Notes under the pieces: model-generated
What the model was told of the DNA's origin: nothing
The model's database searches: none
The model's input: only the letters and a program-made list of their open reading frames with translations
Source: DSNY01 sp016861185
GTDB lineage: Bacteria > Pseudomonadota > Gammaproteobacteria > Burkholderiales > Burkholderiaceae_F
Assembly (NCBI GenBank): GCA_030263275.1
Contig: SZOR01000005.1
Span: 14,424-78,423 of the forward strand
Direction: 5' to 3'
DNA: 64,000 nucleotides
In this document: positions 50,235 through 58,986 of the stretch, one piece after another
How positions within the stretch are numbered: position 1 is the first letter of the stretch
Layout: each line of letters opens with the position of its first letter
Translations under genes and position numbers: made by a program

Positions 50235-51434
50235 ATGAGCCCCGCCACTGTTGCGCTGGTCGCCACGACCGCGATCCAGATCGCCGCCGCCGCCGCCGCG
50301 CTGACGCTGCCCGCGATCGCGCCCGTCGTCGCGCGCGACCTCGGCGTGCCGACCTCGATGGTCGGCACCTACATCGCGCTGCTGTACGTCGGCTCGTCGA
50401 CCGCGGCGCTCGCCGGCGGGGGCATCGTGCTGCGGATCGGCGCGATCCGCCTGTCGCAGTTCTGCCTGCTCGCGTGTGCAGGCGGGTTGGGGCTCGGGCT
50501 GGCGCCTGCGCTCGGCGCGGTTGCGGTCGCGGCCGTGCTGATCGGTATCGGCTACGGGCCGATCACGCCCGCCTCCAGCCACGTGCTGGCGAAGACCACG
50601 CCGCGCGAGAAGATGGCGCTGACGTTTTCGATCAAGCAGACCGGCGTGCCCGCGGGCACCGCGCTCGCCGGGCTCGTCGTGCCGCCGCTCGCGGTGACTT
50701 TCGGCTGGCACGCGGCGGTGCTCGCCATCGCCGTCGCCTGCGCGCTGCTCGCGTTCGCGGTGCAGCCTGTGCGCGCGCCGCTCGATGCGGACCGCGACCG
50801 GTCGGCGCGGCTGTCCGCAGGCCAGCTCGTCGCGGGGCTGAAGCTCGTCGCCGCCTCGGCGCCGCTCAGAACGATGGCCGCGGTGTCGTTCGTCTACGCC
50901 GGCATGCAGATGTGCGTGTCGAGCTTCATCGTCGCGTACCTGGCGGAGGAGATCGGGCTTTCGCTGGTCGCCGCGGGGCTCGGACTGACGACGGCCAACG
51001 TCGCGGGCGTGGCCGCGCGCATCGTGTGGGGCGCGATCGCCGATCGCTGGCTGTCCGCGCGTGCGGTGCTCGCCTGGCTCGGCGCGCTGATGGCGGCGGC
51101 GAGCGTCTTCGCCGCGCTGTTTACGCAGGCCTGGCCGCTCGCGGCGCTGCTCGCGGTCGCGGCCGCACTCGGCGCGACCGCGATCGGCTGGAACGGTGTT
51201 TATCTCGCGGAAGTCGCGCGGCTCGCGCCGGCGGGCAAGGCGGGGCTGGCGACCGGAGGCTGTCTGTTCTTCACCTTCGTCGGCGTCGTCGTCTGCCCGT
51301 TCCTGTTCGGCGTGCTGCAGCGGGCCACCGACAGCTATGCGCTGTGCTTTGCGGTCGCGGCGGGCGTATGCGCGCTCGCCGCGGCGGTGCTCGGGCTGTC
51401 GGGGCGCCTCAGGGCGCCTTCCGGATCTGCGTGA
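50235..51434 (+). CDS. MFS transporter
   Basis: A 399-residue inner-membrane transporter with 12 predicted helices. The loop between helices 2 and 3 is short and lacks the full GxxxDRxGRR motif; the middle motif AARIVWGAIADRWLSAR fits the 8-9 loop. The region GIGYGPITPASSHVLAKTTP is the helix-5 motif of CynX/YbfB-like or organic-anion carriers. Substrate unknown. It converges on the copper operon (cusF) with a 26-base overlap of the 3' ends. Confidence 0.87.
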   Translation: MSPATVALVATTAIQIAAAAAALTLPAIAPVVARDLGVPTSMVGTYIALLYVGSSTAALAGGGIVLRIGAIRLSQFCLLACAGGLGLGLAPALGAVAVAAVLIGIGYGPITPASSHVLAKTTPREKMALTFSIKQTGVPAGTALAGLVVPPLAVTFGWHAAVLAIAVACALLAFAVQPVRAPLDADRDRSARLSAGQLVAGLKLVAASAPLRTMAAVSFVYAGMQMCVSSFIVAYLAEEIGLSLVAAGLGLTTANVAGVAARIVWGAIADRWLSARAVLAWLGALMAAASVFAALFTQAWPLAALLAVAAALGATAIGWNGVYLAEVARLAPAGKAGLATGGCLFFTFVGVVVCPFLFGVLQRATDSYALCFAVAAGVCALAAAVLGLSGRLRAPSGSA

Positions 51435-51738
51435 CGATCAGGGTCTCGCCCTGCTGTTCGGCGGCGAACTTCACCCGGTCTCCGACTTTCAGGTCCCTCG
51501 CCGACGCGGGGTCCTTGAGCTTGAAGCCCATCGTCATCGCGCCCATGCCGAGGTTCGGAATGTCCCCGTGCTTCAGCAGGATCGTGCCCTTCTCGAGGTC
51601 GAGGCGGCGGATCTCGCCGTCCGACATCTGGGTCGCGGCGGCGGCCGGCGCTGCCGGATGATGACCGCTGTGCTGCGCAAGCGCTGCGGCAGACGTGCCG
51701 GCCAGGACGGCGGCGAGAAGGATTTGCGGAATCTTCAT
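51409..51738 (-). CDS. cusF: Periplasmic Cu(I)/Ag(I)-binding protein CusF, Trp-to-Met variant
   Basis: A 109-residue exported metallochaperone (signal MKIPQILLAAVLAGTSAAAL). It passes Cu(I)/Ag(I) to CusCBA in the periplasm. The binding site has His57, Met68 and Met70 (KHGDIPNLGMGAMTM), spaced exactly as His36, Met47 and Met49 of E. coli CusF. The conserved Trp44, which makes the cation-pi contact, is Met65 here, giving a possible all-Met/His site. His-rich residues 22-30 may add a second site. Last gene of the cus operon; its start overlaps the cusA stop. Confidence 0.9.
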   Translation of the reverse strand: MKIPQILLAAVLAGTSAAALAQHSGHHPAAPAAAATQMSDGEIRRLDLEKGTILLKHGDIPNLGMGAMTMGFKLKDPASARDLKVGDRVKFAAEQQGETLIVTQIRKAP

Positions 51739-54700
51739 TGCGGTTGCTCCAAGGTTGGGGATGATCGGTCGACGGCGGGCGCGCGTCTCATTCGCCATTG
51801 CATAACGAGCGCATAGATCGCGGGGATGACCGCGAGCGTCAACACGGTCGACGAAATCATGCCACCGACCATCGGCGCGGCGATCCGGCGCATCACCTCG
51901 CTGCCCGCGCCGGTGCTCCACATGATCGGCAGCAGCCCCGCCATGATCGCGACGACGGTCATCATCTTCGGCCGCACGCGTTCGACCGCGCCCTGCATCA
52001 CGGCGGCGTACAGGTCGGCCGTCGTCGGCGTCCTGCCTTCCGCCGCGCTGCGCGTGACGACCTCGCGCCATGCGTTGTCGAGATAGATCAGCATCACGAC
52101 ACCCGTTTCCGCGGCCACGCCCGCCAGCGCGATGAAGCCCACCGCGACCGCCACGCTCAGGTTGTAGTCGAGCCACCACAGCAGCCAGATCCCGCCGACC
52201 AGCGCGAACGGCACCGACAGCATCACGATCAGCGACTCGGTCACGCGGCGGAAGTTCAGGTACAGCAGAACGAAGATGATGGCGATCGTCAGCGGCACGA
52301 CGATCTTCAGCTTCTCGAGTGCGCGCTCCATGTACTCGAACTGTCCGCTCCAGGTCACGTACATGCCGGGCGGGAAGTTGACGTTGTCCGCGACCGCTTT
52401 GCGCGCATCCGCCACGTAGCCGCCGATGTCGCGGCCGCGCATGTCGACGAAGATGTACGCGCTCAACAAGGCGTTCTCGGTGCGGATCACCGGCGCGCCC
52501 TTGGTCAGCTTCGCGCGGGCGACCTGGCCGAGCGGGATCATCGCCGGCAGCTTGCCGGGTTCCGCCATCAGCGGCACCAGCACCTCGCGCTCGATCCGCT
52601 GCGGATCGGCGCGCGCATCGCGCGGGTAGCGCACGATCACGCCGAAGCGCGCGCGGCCCTCGACGGTCGTCGTCACCATCTCGCCGCCCAGCGCGCTCGC
52701 CACGATGTCCTGCAACTCGCCGATCGTCAGCCCGTAGCGGGCGAGTGCGGCGCGGTCGGGCTCGATGTCGAGGTAGAAGCCGCCGGTCAGCCGCTCGGCG
52801 TATGCGCTGGTCGTGCCCGGTACGTTGCGCACGACCGTCTCGATCTCGCGTGCGACCTTCTCCATCTGCGCCAGGTCGGAGCCGAACACCTTGATGCCGA
52901 TCGGCGTGCGGATGCCGCTCGCCAGCATGTCGATGCGCGCGCGGATCGGCATCGTCCACGAGTTCGCCACGCCGGGGAACTGCAGCGCCTTGTCCATCTC
53001 CGCGATCAGCTTGTCGATGTTCATTCCGGGCCGCCATTGCGATTCGGGCTTCAGGTTGATCACCGTCTCGAACATCTCCAGCGGCGCCGGGTCGGTCGCC
53101 GTGGCCGCGCGGCCGGCCTTGCCGATCACCGATTCGACCTCGGGGAAGCTCCTGATGATGCGGTTCTGCACCTGCGCGAGTTCGGCCGCTTTCGTGATCG
53201 ACATGCCGGGCAGCGAGGTCGGCATGTAGAAGAGCGTCCCCTCGTTGAGCGTCGGCATGAACTCGGCTCCGAGCTTCGAAGCCGGCCACAGCGTGGCCGC
53301 GCTGACGACGACCGCGGCGACGATCGTGACGACCTTGTTGTTCATCACCCACGCGATCACGGGGCGGTAGAGCGCGATCAGCATGCGGTTCACCGGGTTC
53401 TTCGACTCGGGCAGGATGCGGCCGCGGATCAGCCAGATCATCAACAGCGGCACCAGCGTCACGCTCAACAACGCCGCGCCCGCCATCGCGAAGGTCTTCG
53501 TGTAGGCGAGCGGCGCGAACAGTCGACCCTCCTCGGCCTCCAGCGTGAACACCGGCAGGAAGCTCACCGTGATGATCAAGAGCGAGAAGAACAGCGCCGG
53601 TCCGACCTCCTTGCCGGCTTCGACGATCGCGCTCGTTCGCGCGCCTTCGTGGCCTGCGCCGGGGGGCAGCCGCTCCAGGTGCTTATGCGCGTTTTCGATC
53701 ATCACGATCGCCGCGTCGATCATCGCGCCGATCGCGATCGCGATGCCGCCGAGGCTCATGATGTTCGAGTTGATGCCGAGCACGCGCATGCAGATGAAGG
53801 CGATCAGCACGCCCACCGGCAGCATGAGGATCGCGACCAGCGCGCTTCTGACGTGCAGCAGGAAGAGCACGCAGACGAGCGCGACGATCAGCGATTCCTC
53901 GATCAGCGTGGTGGTCAGCGTGTCGATCGCGCGGTGGATCAGGTCCGAGCGGTCGTACACGGTTTCGATCGACACGCCTTCGGGCAATCCGGGCTTCAGC
54001 TCCTCGATGCGCTGCTTGATGCCGTCGATCACGCTCAGCGCGTTTTCGCCGAAGCGCGCGACCGCAATGCCGGACACCACTTCGCCTTCGCCGTTCAGTT
54101 CCGTCAGCCCGCGCCGTTCGTCCGGGCCGAGCTCCACGCGCGCCACGTCGCGCACGCGCACCGGCGTGCCGTTCTCCGAGCGCAGCACCAGGTTCTCGAT
54201 GTCGGCCGCGCCGCGCAGGTAGCCGCGGCCGCGCACCATGTACTCGGTCTCGGCCATCTCGACGACGCGCCCGCCGACGTCGCGGTTCGAATCGCGGATC
54301 ACCTGCGCCACGCGCATCAGCGGGATGCCGTAGGCGCGCAGCTTCACCGGATCGACCACGATCTGGTACTGCTGCACGAAGCCGCCGATCGAAGCGACCT
54401 CGGAAACGCCCGGCGCCTTGGTGAGCTGGAAGCGCAGGTACCAGTCCTGCAAGGTGCGCAGCTCGGCGAGCGTGCGGTTTTTCGCTTGCACGACGTACTG
54501 GTAGACCCAGCCCACGCCGGTCGCGTCCGGCCCGATCTGCGGCGACACGTTGGCCGGCAGCCGCGCGGTCGCGTAGTTCAGATACTCGAGCACGCGCGAG
54601 CGCGCCCAGTAGATGTCGGTGCCGTCTTCGAAGATCACGTAGACGAAGCTCGCGCCGAAGAACGAGAAGCCGCGCACGACCTTCGACTTCGGCACCGCGA

Positions 54701-54920
54701 GCATCGCGGTCGTCAGCGGATACGTGACCTGGTCCTCGACCACCTGCGGGGCCTGCCCCGGATACTCCGTGTAGACGATGACCTGCACGTCCGACAGGTC
54801 CGGCAGCGCATCGAGCGGCGTGCGCAGGATCGCCAGCACGCCGGCGAACACGATCGCCAGCGTGGCGAGCGCGATCAGGAACGGATTACGCGCCGACCAC
54901 GCGATCAGTCGTTCAAGCAT
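51735..54920 (-). CDS. cusA: Cu(I)/Ag(I) RND efflux pump CusA
   Basis: A 1061-residue heavy-metal RND pump and inner-membrane motor of CusCBA. The metal triad Met566, Met616 and Met665 (LFYMPTS, PLEMFET, IDMLASG) has the same spacing as Met573/623/672 of E. coli CusA. The relay Asp402 lies in IGAMIDAAIVMIENAHK, the CusA-specific helix-4 motif. Twelve helices and two large periplasmic loops are in place. It extracts Cu(I) or Ag(I) from the periplasm and cytoplasm using the proton gradient. A 21-bp hairpin separates it from cusB. Confidence 0.97.
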   Translation of the reverse strand: MLERLIAWSARNPFLIALATLAIVFAGVLAILRTPLDALPDLSDVQVIVYTEYPGQAPQVVEDQVTYPLTTAMLAVPKSKVVRGFSFFGASFVYVIFEDGTDIYWARSRVLEYLNYATARLPANVSPQIGPDATGVGWVYQYVVQAKNRTLAELRTLQDWYLRFQLTKAPGVSEVASIGGFVQQYQIVVDPVKLRAYGIPLMRVAQVIRDSNRDVGGRVVEMAETEYMVRGRGYLRGAADIENLVLRSENGTPVRVRDVARVELGPDERRGLTELNGEGEVVSGIAVARFGENALSVIDGIKQRIEELKPGLPEGVSIETVYDRSDLIHRAIDTLTTTLIEESLIVALVCVLFLLHVRSALVAILMLPVGVLIAFICMRVLGINSNIMSLGGIAIAIGAMIDAAIVMIENAHKHLERLPPGAGHEGARTSAIVEAGKEVGPALFFSLLIITVSFLPVFTLEAEEGRLFAPLAYTKTFAMAGAALLSVTLVPLLMIWLIRGRILPESKNPVNRMLIALYRPVIAWVMNNKVVTIVAAVVVSAATLWPASKLGAEFMPTLNEGTLFYMPTSLPGMSITKAAELAQVQNRIIRSFPEVESVIGKAGRAATATDPAPLEMFETVINLKPESQWRPGMNIDKLIAEMDKALQFPGVANSWTMPIRARIDMLASGIRTPIGIKVFGSDLAQMEKVAREIETVVRNVPGTTSAYAERLTGGFYLDIEPDRAALARYGLTIGELQDIVASALGGEMVTTTVEGRARFGVIVRYPRDARADPQRIEREVLVPLMAEPGKLPAMIPLGQVARAKLTKGAPVIRTENALLSAYIFVDMRGRDIGGYVADARKAVADNVNFPPGMYVTWSGQFEYMERALEKLKIVVPLTIAIIFVLLYLNFRRVTESLIVMLSVPFALVGGIWLLWWLDYNLSVAVAVGFIALAGVAAETGVVMLIYLDNAWREVVTRSAAEGRTPTTADLYAAVMQGAVERVRPKMMTVVAIMAGLLPIMWSTGAGSEVMRRIAAPMVGGMISSTVLTLAVIPAIYALVMQWRMRRAPAVDRSSPTLEQPQ

Positions 54921-54943
54921 GGATGCTGCTCCGCTTCTTGTTC

Positions 54944-55020
54944 ACCACAGAGACACAGAGGCACAGAGGCACAGAGGAAAGAGACACGTGTCGTTCTCCG
55001 TGCCTCTGTGCCTCTGTGGT
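54944..55020. repeat. CACAGAGG-type inverted repeat between cusB and cusA
   Basis: Arms at 54944-54964 (ACCACAGAGACACAGAGGCA and C) and 55000-55020 pair at 20 of 21 positions, and GACACGTGTC lies in the loop. The tandem CACAGAGG unit is a known dispersed simple repeat of bacteria. Within the operon mRNA it would form a strong hairpin just before cusA (start 54920). Confidence 0.85.
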
Positions 55021-55035
55021 CGAACCGTCCTGCGT

Positions 55036-56601
55036 TCACTTCCGCGGCTCGAGCTTGGTGACGACCCATTCGCCGGGTTTGCGCTCGACGAACTCGAACG
55101 CGATCGCCGTTCCGGGCTTCGCCGCCCTGGCGATCGCGTCGTTGGCGGGAACGAACTCCATCGTCATCGCCGGCCACTTCAGGCTCGGGATCGCCTCGTG
55201 CGAAATCAGCAGCGTGCCGGTCTTCGCGTCGACATCGTCGAGCCTCCCGCGCGCGCTATGCGCGACCTGGACCTTGCCGGCTGCCGCCGACGGCTCGGGT
55301 GCGGTCATCGAGCCGAGCGCCGCCTTCAGGTTGCTTTCGGCGTCGATCAGGAAGTTGGCGGCGACGACCACGCTTTCGCCTTCCTTTACACCGTCGAGCA
55401 CCGCGGTGAACTCGTCGCCTTTGCCGCCGAGCTTGACTTCGCGCGGCTCGAAACGCCCTTCGCCGCGATCGACGATCACCACGCGACGCGCGCCGCTGTC
55501 GATCACCGCCGAGTTCGGGACCGCGAGCACGGTCGTCGCGCCCGTCGTCAGTTCGACCTGTGCGTACATCGCCGGCTTCAGCCGTCCGCCGGGATTGGGC
55601 AGCTCGATGCGCACCTGCGCCGAGCGCGTTTCCGGTTTCAGCGTCGGATACACGTACGTGACGCGCCCGTCGAAGCGCTGGCCGGGGTAGGCCTCGAGCA
55701 GCACGGTCGCGCGGCTGCCGACACGCACGCGGCCGATGTCCTGCTCGAACACGTCGGCGATCAGCCACACGGTCGACAGATCCGCGATCTGGTACAGCAT
55801 CTCGCCGGGCATGAAGCGCATGCCCTGCACGGCCCTCTTCTCGAGCACGACGCCCGCCACCGGGGCGCGGAAGCTCAGGTTGCGCCGCGGCTCGCCGCCG
55901 GCCGCAAGCTGCGCGATCTCATCGTCGCCCACGTCCCAGTTGCGCAGCCGCGCGAGCGCGGAATCCGCCAGCCGTTTCATGCCAGCCACCGTCTGCGGAT
56001 CGGCATCCTTCAGTTGCGCGAGCGCCTGCGCGGCCACCGCGTATTCGCGCTGCGCGGCGAGCAGCTCGGGGCTGTAGGCGTCGAACAGCTTTTCGCCGCG
56101 TGCGACGAACTGGCCGGTCGAGTTGACGTACAGCCGCTCGATGTAGCCCTCGAACTTCGACGTCACCGTGAACTGACGCCGCTCGTCGACCTCGATGCGG
56201 CCGGTCGCGCGGACGACCGCGTCGAGCGCGCGCCGCTCGACCTTCGCCGTGCGCACGCCGAGCTTCTGCACTTTCTCCGGGCTGATCTTCACGCCAGAGT
56301 CGACTTCCCGCTCCTCGCCTTCGTAGACGGGGATGTAGTCCATGCCCATCGAGTCCTTCTTCGGCGTGGGAGAAGTGTCCGGCAGCCCCATCGGGTTGCG
56401 GTAGTACAGGATCTTCTTGCCGCTCTTGTCCGGCATCGAATCCGCGTTCGCCGCCGCCACCGGCGCATGCGCCCCGCGCGTGCCGAACCAGTACCCCGCC
56501 GCCGCAGCGAGCGCTGCCGTCGCGACGACCGCCAGCACCACCGCCGCCGCTCGCCCGCGCATCCGCGCAATCCGCAATGCGCAATCCGCAATCCGACTCA
56601 T
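55036..56601 (-). CDS. cusB: CusB-type membrane-fusion protein with C-terminal CusF domain
   Basis: A 521-residue periplasmic adaptor linking CusA to CusC. The N-terminal anchor (residues ~17-38) is followed by a metal-binding domain (ILYYRNPMGLPDTSPTPKKD, DSMGMDYIPVY), typical of CusB/CzcB adaptors, then the lipoyl, barrel and helical hairpin parts. At the C-terminus (residues ~448-521) is a complete CusF-like domain: His468, Trp476, Met479 and Met481 (SHEAIPSLKWPAMTMEF). A fused CusF alongside a free one is an uncommon combination. The first codons are encoded by a GGATTGC-type repeat; the ATG overlaps the cusC stop (ATGA). Confidence 0.95.
   Translation of the reverse strand: MSRIADCALRIARMRGRAAAVVLAVVATAALAAAAGYWFGTRGAHAPVAAANADSMPDKSGKKILYYRNPMGLPDTSPTPKKDSMGMDYIPVYEGEEREVDSGVKISPEKVQKLGVRTAKVERRALDAVVRATGRIEVDERRQFTVTSKFEGYIERLYVNSTGQFVARGEKLFDAYSPELLAAQREYAVAAQALAQLKDADPQTVAGMKRLADSALARLRNWDVGDDEIAQLAAGGEPRRNLSFRAPVAGVVLEKRAVQGMRFMPGEMLYQIADLSTVWLIADVFEQDIGRVRVGSRATVLLEAYPGQRFDGRVTYVYPTLKPETRSAQVRIELPNPGGRLKPAMYAQVELTTGATTVLAVPNSAVIDSGARRVVIVDRGEGRFEPREVKLGGKGDEFTAVLDGVKEGESVVVAANFLIDAESNLKAALGSMTAPEPSAAAGKVQVAHSARGRLDDVDAKTGTLLISHEAIPSLKWPAMTMEFVPANDAIARAAKPGTAIAFEFVERKPGEWVVTKLEPRK
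56567..56595. repeat. GGATTGC-unit repeat inside cusB
   Basis: This block of CGGATTG-type units matches the arms of the inverted repeat at 34802-34943. Read on the minus strand it encodes residues 3-11 of CusB (RIADCALRI). Confidence 0.75.
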
Positions 56602-57878
56602 AGCTCTTCTCCCAGCAGCCGCTCGATCTCGGCGAGCCGCATGCGCGCCTCGGCGCGCGTCCTGATCAACGTGATGCGCGCCTGGCGGATCTGCCGCTGC
56701 GCGTCGAGCACGGTCGCGAAATCGACCTTGCCGGTTTCGTAGCCGGCGAGCGCGGCCTGCAGCGTCAGCTCGGCCTGCGGCAACAGACTCGCCTGCGTCA
56801 GCGTCTCGACGCGGTGCGCCGATTCGAGCGCGGCGAGGTTCTCCCCGAGCGCGGCAAGCGTTTCGGTCGCGATCGCCTCGCGCCGCGCCTGCGCGGCCGC
56901 GAGCATCGCCGCGGCCTCGGCTTCCTCGCTGCGGCGCGTCTTCTGCTGCAGCGGGATGTTGATCTCGAACATCAGCTCCCATTCGCTGACGCGGTTGCGC
57001 GTCTGGATCGGAGAGACGCCGAACGTGAACTCGGGATAGCGGTTGGCGAACACCGCGTCCTTGGTGCGCTCCGCGGCGCGGATGCGCGCGGCTTCGGCGG
57101 CCAGTTGCGGATTGCGCGCCAGCACGCGCTCGCGCAGCGCCGCGGCGTCGAGCCTGGCGAGCGAGGGCAGCGCGGCCTCGTCACGCGGCTCCGCGAGCGG
57201 TGCCTCGACCGGACGAACCAGCAGGCCGTTGATGCGCGCGCGCGCCGATCGCAGTTCGGATTCGAGCATCGCGATGTCGCTCGCCATCGCCGTGCGCTCG
57301 ACCTGCGCACGGATCGCGTCCTGCTGCGCGGCCAACCCGCCCGCGTAGCGCGCCTGCGCGACGCGCTCGAGCCGGTCGACGAGGTCGAGCAGCGCACGCG
57401 TCTGCGCGAGGCTTTCGGATGCCTGCCGGTAGCGTGCGTACGCGGTCTTGATCCGCATCGCGAGCTCGGCCCAGGTCGCATCGGCGCGGCGCGCGGCCTC
57501 GTCGGCGGAAGCAGTCGCCGCATCGCGCTTGGCGTCGCGGCTGCCCCATGCGGGAAAGGTCTGGCGGAACTGGTAGCGCGTCGAGCCCACACGCGCGGGC
57601 AGCAGGTTGAAGCTGCCGCCGCTCATCTCGTTGTTCACGTCGCGCAGTTCGACCTGGAACATCGGGTCGGGCAGCGCGCCAGCCGGCGTGATCCGCTGCG
57701 CCGCGGCGTCGGCTTCGTAGCGCATCGCGCGCAGCTCGGGGTGCCTTTCCTTCGCGTACGCGAGCAGTCCTTCGAGCGTTGCGCCGAGATCGGCGGCGGG
57801 TTGCGCGGCGGCAGCCGAGCAGGCGATCGCCAGCGCGAGCGCGGCCGCCGCGCGTCGCGCAGTGAACGGGTTGTTCAT
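56598..57878 (-). CDS. cusC: TolC-family outer-membrane factor (CusC-like)
   Basis: A 426-residue outer-membrane efflux protein forming the exit duct for CusBA. It has a signal peptide (MNNPFTARRAAAALALAIAC) and two helical-hairpin repeats: LEGLLAYAKERHPELRAMRY and MFEINIPLQQKTRRSEEAEA. No lipobox is seen, unlike E. coli CusC, which is acylated. First cus gene; its stop overlaps the cusB start. Confidence 0.92.
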   Translation of the reverse strand: MNNPFTARRAAAALALAIACSAAAAQPAADLGATLEGLLAYAKERHPELRAMRYEADAAAQRITPAGALPDPMFQVELRDVNNEMSGGSFNLLPARVGSTRYQFRQTFPAWGSRDAKRDAATASADEAARRADATWAELAMRIKTAYARYRQASESLAQTRALLDLVDRLERVAQARYAGGLAAQQDAIRAQVERTAMASDIAMLESELRSARARINGLLVRPVEAPLAEPRDEAALPSLARLDAAALRERVLARNPQLAAEAARIRAAERTKDAVFANRYPEFTFGVSPIQTRNRVSEWELMFEINIPLQQKTRRSEEAEAAAMLAAAQARREAIATETLAALGENLAALESAHRVETLTQASLLPQAELTLQAALAGYETGKVDFATVLDAQRQIRQARITLIRTRAEARMRLAEIERLLGEEL

Positions 57879-57907
57879 TCTTGTCTCTCCGCGGCGACGC
57901 GCTGCCG

Positions 57908-58390
57908 CTAGCGCGTATTACCTTCGTACGAAGCGAAGACGGTCGCGCGGCCGTCCGGCTGCACCAGCAGCACGTCGTAGGGATCGACGACACCGCGGTA
58001 CTCGGGGCCATCCATGCCGGGCGAACCGACCGGCATGCCGGGCACGGCGATGCCGAGCGCGTTCGGCCGCTCGGCGAGCAGTCGCTTGATCTCGCGCGCG
58101 GGCACGTGGCCTTCGACCACGTAGCCGCCGACCAGCGCGGTATGGCACGACGCGAACTTCGCCGGCATGCCGAAGCGGGCGCGCATGAAGCGCGAGTCGG
58201 TCACGTCGGTCGCCTTGACGGTGAAGCCGTTGGCCTGCAGGTGCCTGATCCAGTCCTTGCAGCAGCCGCAGGTCGGCGACTTGTAGACCTCGACTTCGGG
58301 CAGCGCGCGTTGCGCGCGCGCGATCATCGGAACGAGGGGGACGGAAAGCAACGCCAGCGTGGCGGCGCGACGGCGGCGATCGACGGACAT
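57908..58390 (-). CDS. DUF411 copper-binding protein
   Basis: A 160-residue exported protein of the DUF411 family, often found with copper resistance genes. The thioredoxin-like start VEVYKSPTCGCCKDWIRHL has Cys41, Cys43 and Cys44, and the second part CHTALVGGYVVEGHVPAREI is the family hallmark. The N-terminal RRRRAATLALLSVPLVP looks like a Tat-type signal. It probably binds Cu(I) in the periplasm and passes it on to the efflux system whose genes follow. Confidence 0.92.
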   Translation of the reverse strand: MSVDRRRRAATLALLSVPLVPMIARAQRALPEVEVYKSPTCGCCKDWIRHLQANGFTVKATDVTDSRFMRARFGMPAKFASCHTALVGGYVVEGHVPAREIKRLLAERPNALGIAVPGMPVGSPGMDGPEYRGVVDPYDVLLVQPDGRATVFASYEGNTR

Positions 58391-58481
58391 GATGTTCTCT
58401 CCTGACTGTGGCCGCAGCGACGGCGGCTTGAAACGTGTTGAACGGACGTGCGGACGCGCGCAGGCGCGCGCGGACGGCCGC

Positions 58482-58874
58482 TTAGGTCAGGGAGACGCAG
58501 TACAGGATGTTCAGCGGCGGCGCGTGCGGTTGCGCCAGGTCGCAGCGCAGCGCGCGCTGCGGCGCCGCCGACGGCAGCAAAGGGGACGCCCACCAGCTCG
58601 TCGCGGCGGGCGGTGCGGCCGCGAACGCGGGTTGCACGGTCGCCTGCTCTTCGCCCGCACAGTGCTTGACGCAGACCGTCGAGGCTTCGTCCTCTTCGCA
58701 GCCGCAGTCCGAGTGCGCGGTGGGCGCCGGCGCTGCGGCCGCGGCGACCTCGATCGCATCGCCGAGCGCCGCGTACAGCGGACAGGCATGCGTCGCGAGC
58801 GACCATTGCGCGAGCAGCAGCGCGCACAACGCGAACAGCGTCGTGCGGAGGCGCGTGCGGGCTGGCAGCTTCAT
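58482..58874 (-). CDS. Cys-rich exported protein, copper-regulation type
   Basis: A 130-residue protein with an N-terminal signal or membrane helix (TTLFALCALLLAQWSLA). Metal-ligand motifs are HACP (29-32), HSDCGC (54-59) and CVKHC (68-72). The C-terminus PPLNILYCVSLT resembles DUF2946/CopL-type proteins next to copper oxidases. It may be the sensor or buffer of the operon. The first in-frame ATG lies 60 bases further up (58934), but this one precedes the signal directly. Confidence 0.6.
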   Translation of the reverse strand: MKLPARTRLRTTLFALCALLLAQWSLATHACPLYAALGDAIEVAAAAAPAPTAHSDCGCEEDEASTVCVKHCAGEEQATVQPAFAAAPPAATSWWASPLLPSAAPQRALRCDLAQPHAPPLNILYCVSLT

Positions 58875-58941
58875 TCGGTCGGTCTCGAAGCCGAACTGTA
58901 ACGGAACCGGGGGCAGGCTAACGGGCTCCGCCAAGCGGCGC

Positions 58942-58957
58942 TTTGCGTTAGCGCAAA
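58942..58957. promoter_or_regulatory. Palindrome upstream of the Cys-rich copper gene
   Basis: TTTGCG-TTAG-CGCAAA is a perfect 6-bp dyad, 68 bases before the Cys-rich gene start on the minus strand. It is a candidate operator for a copper-responsive regulator; none is encoded nearby. Confidence 0.35.
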
Positions 58958-58986
58958 CGCGCGACAGGCGGAGCGCATTTCCGGCT

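Noticed and set aside
51798..55061. Long open frame opposite cusA (about 1087 codons)
   Set aside because: It mirrors the conserved cusA coding sequence and has a low-complexity His/Arg/Asp composition, so it is a codon-bias shadow.
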